Source of the DNA: Kocuria tytonis
GTDB taxonomy: Bacteria > Actinomycetota > Actinomycetes > Actinomycetales > Micrococcaceae
DNA: 64,000 nucleotides
Assembly (NCBI RefSeq): GCF_003226895.2
Contig: NZ_PNJG02000003.1
Span: 62,001-126,000, forward strand
Direction: 5' to 3'
Part shown: positions 18,401-28,685 of the stretch, one piece after another
Layout: every line of letters begins with the position of its first letter
Position numbering within the stretch: position 1 is the first letter of the stretch
Position numbers and translations under genes: made by a program
The notes under the pieces: generated by a model
What the model was told of the DNA's origin: nothing
Seen by the model: the letters and a program-made list of their open reading frames with translations, nothing else
The model's database searches: none

Positions 18401-18796
18401 GGCCTGGCCCTGCACGGTCCAGTCGCCGGCCTGCGGGTCCGTGTGGTTATCCGCCTCCGGGAGCATGGCACCGCGCGCGGCGAGCAGCGCGCGCACGCCG
18501 TCCTCGCGACGTCGCCCGTCCACGTACGTGCGGTACTCGCTGCCCATGTCGAACGGGGAGCGGTTCACCTCGATGCCCGCCTCGGCGGGCTCGAGCCGGG
18601 GATCGGTGAGCAGGCGGTCGAAGAGCTTCTTCCAGGCGCGTGCGTGGACACCCGCGGTGTCCGTGACCACCCCGTCCATGTCGAAGATCACGGCGGCGTG
18701 GCGGGTGCGCAGCACGTCCACCGGTTTCGACGGCGCGCGGCCGTCCGCGACGCGGGGCATGGAAGCGGTGAACGGAGCGGTGGGAAGAACGTTCAC
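15404..18796 (-). CDS. HAD phosphatase / glycoside hydrolase family 65 fusion protein
   Basis: A 1130-aa two-module protein. Residues about 30-265 form a beta-phosphoglucomutase-like HAD domain with the catalytic Asp pair in AVIFDMDGVVTDT (D39, D41), GLVTASRN and VVVEDAVAGVQAGAAGG. Residues about 285-1070 form a GH65 domain: an N-terminal beta domain, then an (alpha/alpha)6 barrel with the general acid Glu in MGPDEYH (E789) and the phosphate-binding region GSSLSRVV. It could phosphorolyse or hydrolyse an alpha-glucoside such as trehalose or maltose, with the HAD module acting on the sugar phosphate. The architecture matches M. tuberculosis Rv2006 (OtsB1); the substrate is unproven. The GTG start has GGAG upstream. 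Confidence 0.92.
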   Translation of the reverse strand: MNVLPTAPFTASMPRVADGRAPSKPVDVLRTRHAAVIFDMDGVVTDTAGVHARAWKKLFDRLLTDPRLEPAEAGIEVNRSPFDMGSEYRTYVDGRRREDGVRALLAARGAMLPEADNHTDPQAGDWTVQGQAAAKDGYFHEELAVHGVRVFDGTVALIERLREGGVPVGLVTASRNSAVVLAAAGLQDAFDRIVDGNWAAENGLPGKPAPDTFLECARLLGLAPRHSVVVEDAVAGVQAGAAGGFGLVVGVNRDGARERLYRAGAHVVLNDVGELDLGARRDDPWRLVFDGFDPATESRREALLTLANGYMGVRGAACEYPANTVHYPGTYLAGVFNRVLSHVNGRDVEHESMVNVPNWLHLDLRFSEGHWWSEGGMVPSEERVELDLRRGLLIRTLVLTDADPDPDSDEPVRSLEVEQRRLVSLRYRHVGAQETRIVSRGFTGRLHVRTGVDPAVTNGGVAEYRELNAHHLALLESTTLPDEHETLLSLVRTSQSKIEIALAQRTWIESEDPVNERREVRPGGIEFRRHTVQIAPQKPILVDSTTAVVTSRDAAIGSPREGALAELNRTPFGVRRLLPSHEVEWARLWDRYEVTLESTEDTPEHLSTQLAVRTHLFHAAQTLAPHLSLRDAGVPARGLHGEGYRGHIFWDELFILPVINMRQPHVTRSLLSYRWRRLAMAQQRAQEIGLYGAAFPWQSGSDGREETPPELYNHHSRRWLPDNSWRQFHVGLAIAYNAWVYYESTGDIDWLSGQGAELIVGITRLFASLAEYDSHDGRFHIAGVMGPDEYHDGPAGQHGGGLKDNAYTNVLASWLFRHSAHIFNDMVEHQREELESRFEISPQEVQSWLNMATNMYVPFNADGTIAQFEGYDDLAELDWDFYRTKYRNIGRLDLLLENEGDLTNNYKLSKQADTIMLVYLLGPDGVIEELARMGYSTDLDAIQRTVDHYIARSSNGSSLSRVVNAAVLAWLDPDRSWGSFQDSLMIDMDDTQGGTTGEGIHLGAMAGSVDVITRAYAGLRVRGHWLEFQPALPRELDAVDFTVLYYGQVIEVSLDHDILELEGSSVRADPVTIHVNGAEYVLKGGQKISVALRHRASRRPEKAMAALRRRFISDAGQGPYAVSDWDPDQA

Positions 18797-19133
18797 GGCG
18801 TGGGAACTCCTAGCACGGGGGACGATGATCTGGAACGGGTGGTGCGGGTGCCCGCACTCTCATCGCAAGAACGGCGGCCCTGCCGTGCTTCGACGGCGCA
18901 CGCGCGGGTGCTCCCGCGAGTGCGTCGGGCACACACGTTACCCGCATTCACGCGCCCGGTACCACATCGCGCGACGGGGCGCTGCCGCCTCCCGCGCCGG
19001 CACCCTTCTCGTGCCGTTGCCCCCGGGGGCGCAGGGGACGGGTGGCCGTGACGCCCTGTGATGCGGCGGACAGCAAATCGGGGCCGCCCGGATATGCTGG
19101 TCCGGACCCTACCGCTGACCAAGAAGGTGGAGC
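18797..19133. other. Divergent regulatory region between GH65 fusion and glyA
   Basis: No coding potential is seen in this 337-bp gap. It must hold promoters for both directions. A good -10 for glyA is at 19093-19098. On the minus strand TAACGT near 18938-18943 is a possible -10 that would leave a leader of about 130 nt. No riboswitch was recognised. Confidence 0.5.
19093..19098 (+). promoter_or_regulatory. glyA -10 box (TATGCT)
   Basis: TATGCT is a strong -10 match and places the transcript start about 28 nt before the glyA ATG, leaving room for the AAGGTGGAG ribosome site. Confidence 0.5.
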
Positions 19134-20420
19134 ATGACGGATTCCCCGAGCAACTCCGTGACCAACCAGCCGCTGTCGGAGGTGGACCCGGACGTCGCCC
19201 GGGCCATCCAGGACGAGCTGGGCCGCCAGCGCGGCACGCTCGAGATGATCGCCTCCGAGAACTTCGCGCCCCGGGCCGTGCTCGAGGCCCAGGGTTCGGT
19301 GCTGACCAACAAGTACGCGGAGGGCTATCCCGGCCGGCGCTACTACGGCGGCTGCGAGCACGTGGACGTGGTGGAGGACCTCGCCCGCGACCGCGCGTGC
19401 GAGCTGTTCGGGGCGGACCACGCCAACGTGCAGCCGCACTCCGGTGCCCAGGCGAACACCGCCGTGATGGCCGCCCTCATGAAGCCCGGTGACACGCTCA
19501 TGGGGCTGTCCCTGGCCCACGGCGGCCACCTGACCCACGGCATGAAGATCAACGTCTCGGGGAAGCTCTACAACATCGCCGCGTACGAGGTGGACCCGGA
19601 CACCTACCGGATCGACATGGACAAGGTGCGCGAGCAGGCCCTGCAGGCGCGCCCGGACGTGATCGTGGCCGGCTGGTCCGCGTACTCGCGGCAGCTGGAC
19701 TTCGAGGCGTTCCGCTCGATCGCCGACGAGGTGGGCGCCAAGCTCTGGGTGGACATGGCCCACTTCGCGGGTCTCGTGGCCGCGGGCCTGCACCCCAACC
19801 CGGTGCCGCACGCCCACGTCACGACCTCCACGGTGCACAAGACCCTGGCCGGACCGCGCTCGGGCGTGATCCTGTGCGAGGCGGACCTGAAGAAGAAGGT
19901 GGACTCCGCCGTGTTCCCGGGCCAGCAGGGTGGCCCCCTCATGCACGCCATCGCGGGCAAGGCCGTGGCGTTCAGGATCGCCGCCACCGAGGGCTTCGTG
20001 GAGCGCCAGCAGCGCACCATCGAGGGCGCGCAGATCCTCGCCGAGCGGCTCAACTCCCCGGACCTCGCCGAGCACGGGGTGTCGGTGCTGACCGGTGGCA
20101 CGGACGTGCACCTGGTGCTCGTGGACCTGCGCGACTCCGAGCTGGACGGCAAGCAGGCCGAGGACCTGCTGCACCAGGCGGGGATCACCGTGAACCGCAA
20201 CGCCGTTCCCTGGGACCCCCGCCCGCCCATGGTCACCTCGGGCCTGCGCATCGGCACGCCGGCGCTGGCCACCCGCGGCTTCGGGGCGGCGGAGTTCACG
20301 GAGGTCGCGGACGTGATCGCCCAGGCCCTGAAGCCCGGCGCCGACATCCCCGCCCTGCGCTCCCGCGTGGACGCGCTCACCGAGCAGTTCCCGCTGTACC
20401 CCGGCCTCGAGGAGTGGTGA
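19134..20420 (+). CDS. glyA: Serine hydroxymethyltransferase
   Basis: PLP enzyme interconverting serine plus THF with glycine plus 5,10-methylene-THF, the main entry of one-carbon units, in the cytoplasm. The 428-aa length is typical. It shows the catalytic Glu region [20 protein letters not shown], and the Schiff-base Lys in [15 protein letters not shown] (K236). A good ribosome site (AAGGTGGAG) precedes the ATG. FolD starts one base after the glyA stop, so the two are almost certainly co-translated, linking formation of methylene-THF to its oxidation. Confidence 0.97.
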   Translation: MTDSPSNSVTNQPLSEVDPDVARAIQDELGRQRGTLEMIASENFAPRAVLEAQGSVLTNKYAEGYPGRRYYGGCEHVDVVEDLARDRACELFGADHANVQPHSGAQANTAVMAALMKPGDTLMGLSLAHGGHLTHGMKINVSGKLYNIAAYEVDPDTYRIDMDKVREQALQARPDVIVAGWSAYSRQLDFEAFRSIADEVGAKLWVDMAHFAGLVAAGLHPNPVPHAHVTTSTVHKTLAGPRSGVILCEADLKKKVDSAVFPGQQGGPLMHAIAGKAVAFRIAATEGFVERQQRTIEGAQILAERLNSPDLAEHGVSVLTGGTDVHLVLVDLRDSELDGKQAEDLLHQAGITVNRNAVPWDPRPPMVTSGLRIGTPALATRGFGAAEFTEVADVIAQALKPGADIPALRSRVDALTEQFPLYPGLEEW

Positions 20421-20421
20421 G

Positions 20422-21312
20422 GTGACGGCTCGCGTCCTCGACGGCAAGGCCACGGCCGCCCGGATCAAGTCCGAGCTCGCCGAGCGCGTCGCCCGGCTGC
20501 GGGAGCGGGACGTGGTCCCCGGGCTGGGCACCGTGCTCGTGGGTGACGATCCCGGTTCCCGCTCCTATGTGGCCGGCAAGCACCGGGACTGTGAGGAGGT
20601 GGGCATCGCCTCCATCCGCAGGGAGTTGCCGGCGGACGCCTCGCAGGAGGAGCTCGAGCGGGTCGTCGACGAGCTCAACGAGGACCCGCGCTGCACGGGC
20701 TACATCGTGCAGCTGCCCCTGCCGGAGCACATGGACACGAATGCCATCCTGGAACGCATCGATCCCGCCAAGGACGCCGACGGGCTGCATCCCACCAACC
20801 TGGGTCGGCTCGTGCTCAACGTGAACGCGCCCATGGCCTCGCCGCTGCCGTGCACCCCGGCCGGGATCGTGGAGCTGCTCACGCGGCACGGTGTGGCGCT
20901 GGCCGGCCGTGAGGTGCTCGTGATCGGGCGCGGTGTCACGGTGGGGCGTCCCATCGGCCTGCTGCTCACGCGCCGGGAGATCAACGCCACGGTGACGCTC
21001 GCGCACACCGGGACCCGGGACCTGCCGGAGCTGGTGGGCCGCGCGGACGTGGTGGTCGCCGCGGCCGGGCGGCCCCACATGGTCACCGCGGAGCAGGTCA
21101 AACCGGGCGCCGTGCTGCTGGACGTGGGGGTCTCCCGCGTCCCGGACCCGGAGACGGGCAAGGGGCGGCTCACCGGTGACATCGACCCCGCCGCCGCGCA
21201 GCGGGCCTCGTGGATGTCCCCCAACCCCGGTGGGGTGGGACCCATGACGCGGGCCATGCTGCTGGTGAACGTGGTGGGGGCCTGTGAACGCCAGGCGTCC
21301 CAGGGCGCCTGA
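20422..21312 (+). CDS. folD: Methylenetetrahydrofolate dehydrogenase / methenyl-THF cyclohydrolase
   Basis: Bifunctional NADP+-dependent enzyme that turns 5,10-methylene-THF into 10-formyl-THF for purine and formyl-methionine synthesis. The 296-aa protein has the folate-site Tyr and Lys in [11 protein letters not shown], the [10 protein letters not shown] motif, KDADGLHP and the Rossmann loop [13 protein letters not shown]. The C-terminus carries [15 protein letters not shown]. The GTG start lies one base after the glyA stop, its ribosome site being embedded in the glyA end. A very strong terminator follows. With PurN and PurH in the same window, its product has obvious local users. Confidence 0.97.
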   Translation: MTARVLDGKATAARIKSELAERVARLRERDVVPGLGTVLVGDDPGSRSYVAGKHRDCEEVGIASIRRELPADASQEELERVVDELNEDPRCTGYIVQLPLPEHMDTNAILERIDPAKDADGLHPTNLGRLVLNVNAPMASPLPCTPAGIVELLTRHGVALAGREVLVIGRGVTVGRPIGLLLTRREINATVTLAHTGTRDLPELVGRADVVVAAAGRPHMVTAEQVKPGAVLLDVGVSRVPDPETGKGRLTGDIDPAAAQRASWMSPNPGGVGPMTRAMLLVNVVGACERQASQGA

Positions 21313-21333
21313 CGGCCCACTGCGGCCACGCGC

Positions 21334-21387
21334 ACGACGACGCCGCCCGGTCCCCTCGTCCGCGAGGCGACCGGGCGGCGTCGTCGT
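21334..21387 (+). terminator. Strong terminator after folD
   Basis: A perfect 19-bp inverted repeat (21334-21352 with 21369-21387) encloses a 16-nt loop that itself contains a 5-bp helix. It has the motif CGACGACGCCGCCCGG that recurs in other gaps of this window. Confidence 0.85.
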
Positions 21388-21437
21388 GGGCGGGGTGCCG
21401 CGCTGCCGCTCGATTCGGCCCGCACTGCCCGGTTTGA

Positions 21438-21443
21438 GACAAT
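21438..21443 (+). promoter_or_regulatory. -10 candidate (GACAAT), leaderless start
   Basis: GACAAT ends 6 nt before the ATG at 21450; it deviates from TAnnnT only in the first base. No Shine-Dalgarno is present. Confidence 0.35.
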
Positions 21444-21449
21444 GGCCCC

Positions 21450-21980
21450 ATGCAGCCGATCGGATCCTCGCCCACCCAGCCCACCGACTCCTCCCGCGAA
21501 CCCCGCACCGGGCGCACCGCGCTGTGGGGCACGCTGATCGGGCTGGCCGTCCTGGTGGTGATCTTCGCGGTGGCGCTGATCCAGGCCGCGAACTCCAACT
21601 CCCTGCTGGGGTGGATCCTGGCGGGAATCGCCCTGGGCTGGCTCATGCTCGCGGTGTGGGCGCTGTCCATGGTGCGCAGGGCCGCGGCCTTCGGGCGGGA
21701 GCAGGTCCGGCAGGCCCAGGAGCAGATGCAGGCCCAGCACGGCAGGGCGCCCGCCGCCGCGCAGGCGGGGACGGGCCAGTCCCTGCGTGACGAGAAGCTC
21801 GCCCACGGCATGCAGGTCATCCTGGTGCAGTCCAGGGTGGTCAAGGAGCAGCTCTCCTCCGAGGCGCCCGAGCCGGAGCAGGTCCGCCGGGCGCTGGAGA
21901 CCATCGACATGACCGCGGCCAACGGGCTGCGCAGCCTCAAGGACTCCGGCACCCCGGTCAGCGGTACGGTGGTGGACTGA
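21450..21980 (+). CDS. Hypothetical small membrane protein (176 aa)
   Basis: I do not recognise a family. It has a polar N-terminus rich in Ser, Thr and Pro, two close hydrophobic helices (TLIGLAVLVVIFAVALIQ and WILAGIALGWLMLAVWAL, residues about 29-72) and a cytoplasmic tail of about 100 residues. The tail begins with a Gln/Arg-rich, possibly coiled segment (REQVRQAQEQMQAQHG) and is otherwise mainly helical. It stands alone between the folD terminator and xth, and its own -10 box directly abuts the ATG, suggesting a leaderless monocistron. No catalytic motif is evident. Confidence 0.75.
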   Translation: MQPIGSSPTQPTDSSREPRTGRTALWGTLIGLAVLVVIFAVALIQAANSNSLLGWILAGIALGWLMLAVWALSMVRRAAAFGREQVRQAQEQMQAQHGRAPAAAQAGTGQSLRDEKLAHGMQVILVQSRVVKEQLSSEAPEPEQVRRALETIDMTAANGLRSLKDSGTPVSGTVVD

Positions 21981-22066
21981 CGGGCCCCGGGCCCGCGCGG
22001 CGGCGTCGTGCGGCGCTCCGGGCGCAGCGCAGCAGGTGAAGAGAACGAACCGAGGAGACACACGCA

Positions 22067-22897
22067 ATGGCGCAGACGGTACGCATTGCCACGGTGAACG
22101 TGAACGGCATCCGGGCCGCGTACCGGCGCGGGATGGCCGAGTGGCTGGAGCCGCGCGGCGTGGACCTGCTCTGCCTGCAGGAGGTGCGCGCCCCCGACAG
22201 GATCACCCGCGAGCTGCTGGACGAGGACGTCTGGGACGTGCGGCACACGGAGGCCGCGGCCAAGGGCCGGGCCGGGGTGGCCATCGCCACCCGCCGGGAC
22301 GCGTTCGACGGCGCGCTGCTGCCCACGGACTCCCGCGTGGGGATCGGCGAGGAGTACTTTTCGGACTCCGGGCGCTGGATCGAGAACGACGTCACGCTGC
22401 CCAACGGCGAGACCCTCACCCTGGTCTCCGCGTACGTGCACTCCGGCGAGGTGGACACGCCCAAGCAGGCGGACAAGTACCGGTTCATGGACGCCATGCT
22501 CACCCGCCTCCCGCAGCTCGCCGAGGCTTCGGACCACGCCCTGGTGGTGGGGGACCTCAACGTGGGCCACACCGAGCGGGACATCAAGAACTGGAAGGGC
22601 AACCTGAAGAACGCGGGCTTCCTGCCCGAGGAGCGCGCGTACTTCGACCGGTTCTTCGGGGACGTGGGCTACGTGGACGTGGCCCGCTCCCTGGCCGGGG
22701 ACGTCCCGGGCCCGTACACGTGGTGGTCCTACCGCGGCAAGGCCTTCGACACGGACGCCGGGTGGCGCATCGACTACCACATGGCCACCCCCGCCCTCGC
22801 GGCGCGCGCGCAGACCGCCACGGTGGACCGCGCCGCCTCCTACGACACCCGCTTCTCCGACCACGCCCCGCTCGTGGTGGACTACCGGCTCGGGTGA
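22067..22897 (+). CDS. xth: Exodeoxyribonuclease III (AP endonuclease)
   Basis: Metal-dependent DNA repair enzyme cleaving abasic sites and removing 3' blocks. The 276-aa protein shows the endonuclease/exonuclease/phosphatase fold motifs: the metal Asn and Glu in VNVNGIRAA and LCLQEVRA, the LVVGDLNVGHTERDIKNW motif, and the C-terminal Asp-Tyr and Asp-His pairs in WRIDYHMATP and YDTRFSDHAPLVVDY. GAGGAG lies upstream of the ATG. It stands apart from its neighbours with its own 86-bp upstream gap. Exonuclease III is the closest named family member; activity on abasic DNA is inferred from the family. Confidence 0.94.
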   Translation: MAQTVRIATVNVNGIRAAYRRGMAEWLEPRGVDLLCLQEVRAPDRITRELLDEDVWDVRHTEAAAKGRAGVAIATRRDAFDGALLPTDSRVGIGEEYFSDSGRWIENDVTLPNGETLTLVSAYVHSGEVDTPKQADKYRFMDAMLTRLPQLAEASDHALVVGDLNVGHTERDIKNWKGNLKNAGFLPEERAYFDRFFGDVGYVDVARSLAGDVPGPYTWWSYRGKAFDTDAGWRIDYHMATPALAARAQTATVDRAASYDTRFSDHAPLVVDYRLG

Positions 22898-22988
22898 GCC
22901 ACCGGGGGCTGCGCGGCCGGGGCTCCCGCCGTGCCGCGCCGGTCCCCGGACCCGGCGCGTCGACCCCTGTGACGCGCCGAGCCCCTGA

Positions 22989-24134
<1,146 letters not shown>

Positions 24135-24162
24135 GCGTGTGTGGTGGATCACAGCGGTGGGA

Positions 24163-24168
24163 TAGTCT
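24163..24168 (+). promoter_or_regulatory. -10 box (TAGTCT) before the RNA-ligase-like gene
   Basis: TAGTCT lies about 30 nt before the GTG at 24197, allowing a short leader with the GAGGAGG ribosome site. Confidence 0.4.
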
Positions 24169-24196
24169 GGGATGCGGCCGAACCGAGGAGGAGCGC

Positions 24197-24769
24197 GTGA
24201 GCGAGGGACAGGTTTCTCCCACCGTGCGTCCGGGGCACGCGTACGCCGGTGTGGTCATCCGCCTGCCCGATCCCGTGGGCAGGGAGCTGCAGGACTGGCG
24301 GGAGTCCTTCGGGGACGAGCAGGCGGGGACCGTGCCCGCGCACATCACCCTCATGATCTCCGCCCTGGAGGAGAACTGGGACGATCTGCTCGCCCACGTC
24401 CGCGCGGTGGCCGCCCGGTGGGAGCCGTTCCACGTGGAGATCCACGGAACGGGAACGTTCCGCCCCGTGACCCCCGTGGTCTACCTGCGCCTGGAACGCG
24501 GTTCCGAGCAGTGCGCGGCGCTGCATCGAGAACTGCGCAGCCACCGGATGGAGTCCGCCTCCCCGTTCGAGTACCACCCGCACGTGACCCTCGCGCACGG
24601 GACGTCGGACGAGGTGCTCGACCGGGCCCAGCAGATGCTCCGTGCCTACCGCGCGGCCTTCCTGGTGGACCGCATCCACCTGTACGAGGGGGACGAGCGC
24701 GGCGCGTGGCACGTCCGCGACAGCATCCCGCTCGGCGGAACGAGTGCGGACCACCGTGACGCGCACTGA
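24197..24769 (+). CDS. 2'-5' RNA ligase / 2H phosphoesterase family protein
   Basis: A 190-aa member of the 2H phosphoesterase superfamily. The two diagnostic His-x-Thr motifs are present: VPAHITLM (H49, T51) and HPHVTLAHG (H129, T131), spaced as in the family. Such enzymes act on 2',3'-cyclic phosphates or 2'-5' linkages of RNA or nucleotides; the substrate cannot be predicted. I chose the GTG at 24197 because a strong GAGGAGG site lies just upstream. The 3' end overlaps the start of the YihY gene, so the two are probably coupled. Confidence 0.85.
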   Translation: MSEGQVSPTVRPGHAYAGVVIRLPDPVGRELQDWRESFGDEQAGTVPAHITLMISALEENWDDLLAHVRAVAARWEPFHVEIHGTGTFRPVTPVVYLRLERGSEQCAALHRELRSHRMESASPFEYHPHVTLAHGTSDEVLDRAQQMLRAYRAAFLVDRIHLYEGDERGAWHVRDSIPLGGTSADHRDAH

Positions 24770-25922
24770 CCCACCCCCGGTGGTGCCCGCCCTCATCGAC
24801 AGGGCAGGGCTCGAGGCCGAGCACCGGCGGCTGCGCGAGGTGCGGCGCGAACTCGCCGCCCACCACGCGCCCGCCGGTCGGCGTGCCGGCGCGTTCTGCG
24901 GGTGGGCGTTCGCCCGGTTCATGGCGCTGTTCCCCGCGCGTGCCGTGTCCCACTACATGTTCCACGGCGGCCCGCTCATGGCGGCGGGGCTCGCCTACCA
25001 GCTGCTCTTCGCCTCCACGGCGCTGCTGGTCATCTGCTTCGCGGCCCTGGCCACGTTCCTCGGGACGGACTCGCCCCTGCAGCAGACACTCGTGACGGGT
25101 CTCGCGACGAACATCCCCGGCCTGTTGGACGTGGGGGATGGCACCGGGGGAGTGATCCCGCTGCGGTTGCTCGAGGACACCGGGCCGTTCTCGGTGGCCT
25201 CGACCGTGGCGGCCGTCGTCCTGCTGTTCACGGCGTGGCGCTGGGTCGCCGGGATCCGGCTCGCAACCCGGCGGATGTTCGAGCTGCCCCCGGCGCCGGG
25301 AGTCCCCCTGGCGGCCGTACCGCGCGATCTCGCGTGGCTCGTGGTCATCGGGGTGCTGCTGCTCGCCTCCGCCACGGTGAGCGTCTTCGCGTCCGGCGCG
25401 GTGGACGGTGTGATCGGGTGGCTCGGGGACATCGGACTGACACGCGTGCAGCCCTGGCTGGACGGCGGCGTGAAGTCCGCCGTCACCTTCGCGGTGGGCC
25501 TGCTCGTGGACTGTCTGATGAGCCTCGCACTCGTCCGCGGGGTGGCGCAGCTGAAGCTGCATCGCAAGGCCCTGACGGTGACCGTCCTGGTCGGTGCGCT
25601 CGGGTCCCAGGCGCTGCGCTACGGAGGCAGCGAGATCATCGGCCGCACGGCGGACAACCCGTACCTGCTGTCCGTCGCCGTGCTCGTGGGTGTGCTGCTG
25701 TGGTTCAACGTCTTCGGCCAGATCCTGCTGTTCGCGGCAGCCACCGGCGCACTGGTCCAGGCCGACATCCGCGGTGCCCGCGCGCAACCCGAACGCGAAG
25801 CGCGGGCGGTCACCGTGGTGGCCGCCTCCTCCCTGCCCGACGCCGCCCGCGGCCCCGGTCCCGGGGATTCCTCCCGCATCCCCCGCTCCGCAGCCGGAAG
25901 CACAGCCGCGCGACGGCAGTGA
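24744..25922 (+). CDS. YihY/BrkB-family membrane protein
   Basis: A 392-aa inner-membrane protein of the YihY (formerly 'ribonuclease BN'/BrkB) family. About six hydrophobic segments run from residue 75 to 335, beginning with the family's MAAGLAYQLLFASTALL helix, and a later pair around YLLSVAVLVGVLLWFNVFGQILLF. The N-terminus (EAEHRRLREVRREL) and the Pro/Ala-rich C-terminus are polar. The function is unknown; the old RNase BN claim is discredited. The start overlaps the upstream gene; a GTG at 24756 is an alternative. It is convergent with sdhB across a long perfect hairpin. Confidence 0.87.
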   Translation: MRTTVTRTDPPPVVPALIDRAGLEAEHRRLREVRRELAAHHAPAGRRAGAFCGWAFARFMALFPARAVSHYMFHGGPLMAAGLAYQLLFASTALLVICFAALATFLGTDSPLQQTLVTGLATNIPGLLDVGDGTGGVIPLRLLEDTGPFSVASTVAAVVLLFTAWRWVAGIRLATRRMFELPPAPGVPLAAVPRDLAWLVVIGVLLLASATVSVFASGAVDGVIGWLGDIGLTRVQPWLDGGVKSAVTFAVGLLVDCLMSLALVRGVAQLKLHRKALTVTVLVGALGSQALRYGGSEIIGRTADNPYLLSVAVLVGVLLWFNVFGQILLFAAATGALVQADIRGARAQPEREARAVTVVAASSLPDAARGPGPGDSSRIPRSAAGSTAARRQ

Positions 25923-26092
25923 CGGCACCGGCACCGTGCGCGCGCCGAAGGAGCGTCGCGGCGGTGTGAGTGACGATCCCGCGCCGGGGGCCACGGGGGG
26001 CGTCCAATGGGGGCCCGGGTCACTACCCGTGCCTCCTGCGGGGTGCCGGGCGCACGTCGTGTCTCGCGGTGCCCGCCGACTCCGACCCCGAT

Positions 26093-26138
26093 ATGACGGC
26101 GGCCCCGGAATCCTCGTGGATTCCGGGGCCGCCGTCAT
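26093..26138. terminator. Bidirectional terminator between YihY gene and sdhB
   Basis: A perfect 21-bp inverted repeat (26093-26113 with 26118-26138) closes a TCGT loop. It sits between convergent genes and is nearest to the sdhB stop. Confidence 0.85.
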
Positions 26139-26151
26139 TCAGCACGGTCGA

Positions 26152-26934
26152 TCACAGCGCGGAGGCGAAGACCGCCTTCTTGACCTCGGCGATGGCCTTG
26201 GTCACCTGGATGCCGCGGGGGCACGCCTCGGTGCAGTTGAAGGTGGTACGGCAGCGCCACACGCCCTCCTTGTCGTTGAGGATCTCCAGGCGCATGTCAC
26301 CCGCCTGGTCACGCGAGTCGAAGATGAACCGGTGCGCGTTCACGATGGCGGCGGGGCCGAAGTACTGCCCGTCCGTCCAGAACACCGGGCACGAGGACGT
26401 GCACGCCGCGCACAGGATGCACTTGGTGGTGTCGTCGAAGCGCGCGCGGTCGTCCTGGGACTGGAACCGCTCCCCGGTGGGGGTGTGGTCCTCGTTCACC
26501 AGGAAAGGCATGATCTCGCGGTAGGACTGGAAGAACGGCTCCATGTCCACGATCAGGTCCTTCTCGCACGGCAGGCCCTTGATGGGCTCCACCAAGATGG
26601 GCTTGGACAGGTCCAGGTCCTTGAGGAGGGTCTTGCACGCGAGCCGGTTGCGGCCGTTGATCCGCATGGCGTCGGAGCCGCACACGCCGTGGGCGCACGA
26701 GCGGCGGAAGGACAGCGAACCGTCCAACTCCCACTTCACCTTGTGCAGGGCGTCCAGCACACGGTCGGTGCCGTACATGGTGAGCGGCCACTCGTCCCAG
26801 TGCGCCTCGGTCTCGAACTCGGGGTCGTAGCGGCGGACCCGGAGCACGATGTCGTACGTGGGGATGGCCTCTTCGCCCGCGTCGTCGGTTTGCTGAGCGT
26901 CCTGGTTCTGGTTCTCGGTCACTGCAGTGGACAT
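26152..26934 (-). CDS. sdhB: Succinate dehydrogenase iron-sulfur subunit
   Basis: Electron-transfer subunit of respiratory complex II, carrying electrons from SdhA FAD to quinone. The 260-aa protein has the N-terminal [2Fe-2S] ligands in FRRSCAHGVCGSDAM ... RLAC (C80, C85, C100, with Asp in place of one Cys as in E. coli SdhB). The C-terminal clusters lie in CILCAACTSSCPV and CTEACPRGI, giving the [4Fe-4S] and [3Fe-4S] sites. It is the last gene of sdhCDAB; its ATG begins at 26934, the last base of the sdhA stop codon, indicating coupling. Confidence 0.97.
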   Translation of the reverse strand: MSTAVTENQNQDAQQTDDAGEEAIPTYDIVLRVRRYDPEFETEAHWDEWPLTMYGTDRVLDALHKVKWELDGSLSFRRSCAHGVCGSDAMRINGRNRLACKTLLKDLDLSKPILVEPIKGLPCEKDLIVDMEPFFQSYREIMPFLVNEDHTPTGERFQSQDDRARFDDTTKCILCAACTSSCPVFWTDGQYFGPAAIVNAHRFIFDSRDQAGDMRLEILNDKEGVWRCRTTFNCTEACPRGIQVTKAIAEVKKAVFASAL

Positions 26935-28685
26935 CAGTACTTACGCTCCATCGGCTCGTAACGGGTCATGACCACCGGCTTGGTCTCCTGACGGATACCC
27001 GCGGTGGCGGACGACGGGTCCTCGTACACCATGGAGTGGACCATGAAGTTCTCGTCGTCACGATTGGGGAAGTCCTCGCGGAAGTGGCCGCCGCGGGACT
27101 CCTCGCGATGCAGGGCGGCCACGGCCATCACCTTGGCGAGCTCGAGCAGGAAGCCCAGCTCCACGGCCTCCAGCAGGTCCAGGTTGAAGCGCTTGCCCTG
27201 GTCCTGGATGGAGATGTTGGCGTAGCGCTCCTCGAGCGCGGCGATGTCGTCCAGGGCCTTCTGGATGGTCTCGGCCGTGCGGAAGACCTGCATGTTCAGG
27301 TCCATGGTGTCCTGCAGGTCCTTGCGGATCGCGGCAACCTTCTCGTTGCCGTGCGGGCTGCGGGCGTTGTCGAGCAACGCCTCGGTGCGCGCCACGGCGT
27401 CGTCCGGGACGGGGAGGAATTCCGCGCTCTGGGCGTACTCCGCCGCGAAGACACCGGCGCGCTTGCCGAACACGTTGATGTCCAGCAGGGAGTTGGTGCC
27501 CAGGCGGTTGGAGCCGTGCACCGACACGCAGGCCACCTCACCGGCGGCGTACAGGCCGGGGATCGTGGTCTCGGAGTCCTGGAAGACCTCGCCCTTGATG
27601 TCGGTGGGGATGCCGCCCATGCAGTAGTGCGCCGTGGGGAACACGGGCACGGGCTCGGTGTAGGGCTCCACACCCAGGTAGGTGCGGGCGAACTCCGTGA
27701 TGTCCGGGAGCTTGGCGTCGATGTGCGCGGGCTCCAGGTGCGTGAGGTCCAGCAGCACGTAGTCCTTGTTGGGACCGCAGCCGCGGCCCTCGCGCACCTC
27801 GTTGGCCATGGACCGGGCCACGATGTCGCGGGGCGCCAGGTCCTTGATGGTGGGGGCGTAGCGCTCCATGAAGCGCTCACCCTCCGAGTTGCGCAGGATG
27901 CCGCCCTCACCACGTGCGGCCTCGGAGACGAGGATGCCCAGCCCGGCGAGACCCGTGGGGTGGAACTGGACGAACTCCATGTCCTCCAGGGGCAGGCCGT
28001 TGCGGAACGCGATGGCCATGCCGTCGCCCGTGAGGGTGTGGGCGTTGGAGGTGGTCTTGAAGACCTTGCCGGCACCGCCCGAGGCGAAGACCACGGACTT
28101 GGCCTGGAACACGTGCAGCTCACCGGTGGCGAGGTCGTAGGACACCACACCGGCGGGGCGGCGGCCCTCGGGGGTGTCCACCATGATCAGGTCCAGGACG
28201 TAGTACTCGTTGAAGAACTCCACGTTGTGCTTGATGCACGTCTGGTAGAGGGTCTGCAGGATCATGTGACCGGTGCGGTCCGCGGCGTAGCACGCGCGCC
28301 GCACGGGGTTCTTGCCGTGGTCGCGGGTGTGCCCGCCGAAGCGGCGCTGGTCGATCTTGCCCTCGGGGGTGCGGTTGAACGGCAGCCCCATGTGCTCCAG
28401 GTCCAGCACCGCGTCGATGGCCTCCTTGGCCATGACCTCCGCGGCGTCCTGGTCCACCAGGTAGTCACCGCCCTTGACGGTGTCGAAGGTGTGCCACTCC
28501 CAGTTGTCCTCCTCGACGTTCGCGAGGGCGGCGCACATGCCGCCCTGGGCGGCGCCGGTGTGGGACCGGGTGGGGTAGAGCTTGGTCAGTACGGCAGTGC
28601 GGGCGCGCTGGCCGGACTCAATGGCGGCACGCATGCCGGCGCCACCGGCGCCGACGATTACCACATCGTACTTGTGAACCTGCAT
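26934..28685 (-). CDS. sdhA: Succinate dehydrogenase flavoprotein subunit
   Basis: Catalytic subunit oxidising succinate to fumarate in the TCA cycle, with covalently bound FAD. The 583-aa length is typical. It shows the Rossmann loop [19 protein letters not shown], the FAD-attachment His in [12 protein letters not shown], the catalytic segment [27 protein letters not shown], and the C-terminal [10 protein letters not shown] with GTNSLLD. It lies third in sdhC-sdhD-sdhA-sdhB, separated from sdhD by about 105 bp and overlapping sdhB by one base. Confidence 0.97.
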   Translation of the reverse strand: MQVHKYDVVIVGAGGAGMRAAIESGQRARTAVLTKLYPTRSHTGAAQGGMCAALANVEEDNWEWHTFDTVKGGDYLVDQDAAEVMAKEAIDAVLDLEHMGLPFNRTPEGKIDQRRFGGHTRDHGKNPVRRACYAADRTGHMILQTLYQTCIKHNVEFFNEYYVLDLIMVDTPEGRRPAGVVSYDLATGELHVFQAKSVVFASGGAGKVFKTTSNAHTLTGDGMAIAFRNGLPLEDMEFVQFHPTGLAGLGILVSEAARGEGGILRNSEGERFMERYAPTIKDLAPRDIVARSMANEVREGRGCGPNKDYVLLDLTHLEPAHIDAKLPDITEFARTYLGVEPYTEPVPVFPTAHYCMGGIPTDIKGEVFQDSETTIPGLYAAGEVACVSVHGSNRLGTNSLLDINVFGKRAGVFAAEYAQSAEFLPVPDDAVARTEALLDNARSPHGNEKVAAIRKDLQDTMDLNMQVFRTAETIQKALDDIAALEERYANISIQDQGKRFNLDLLEAVELGFLLELAKVMAVAALHREESRGGHFREDFPNRDDENFMVHSMVYEDPSSATAGIRQETKPVVMTRYEPMERKY

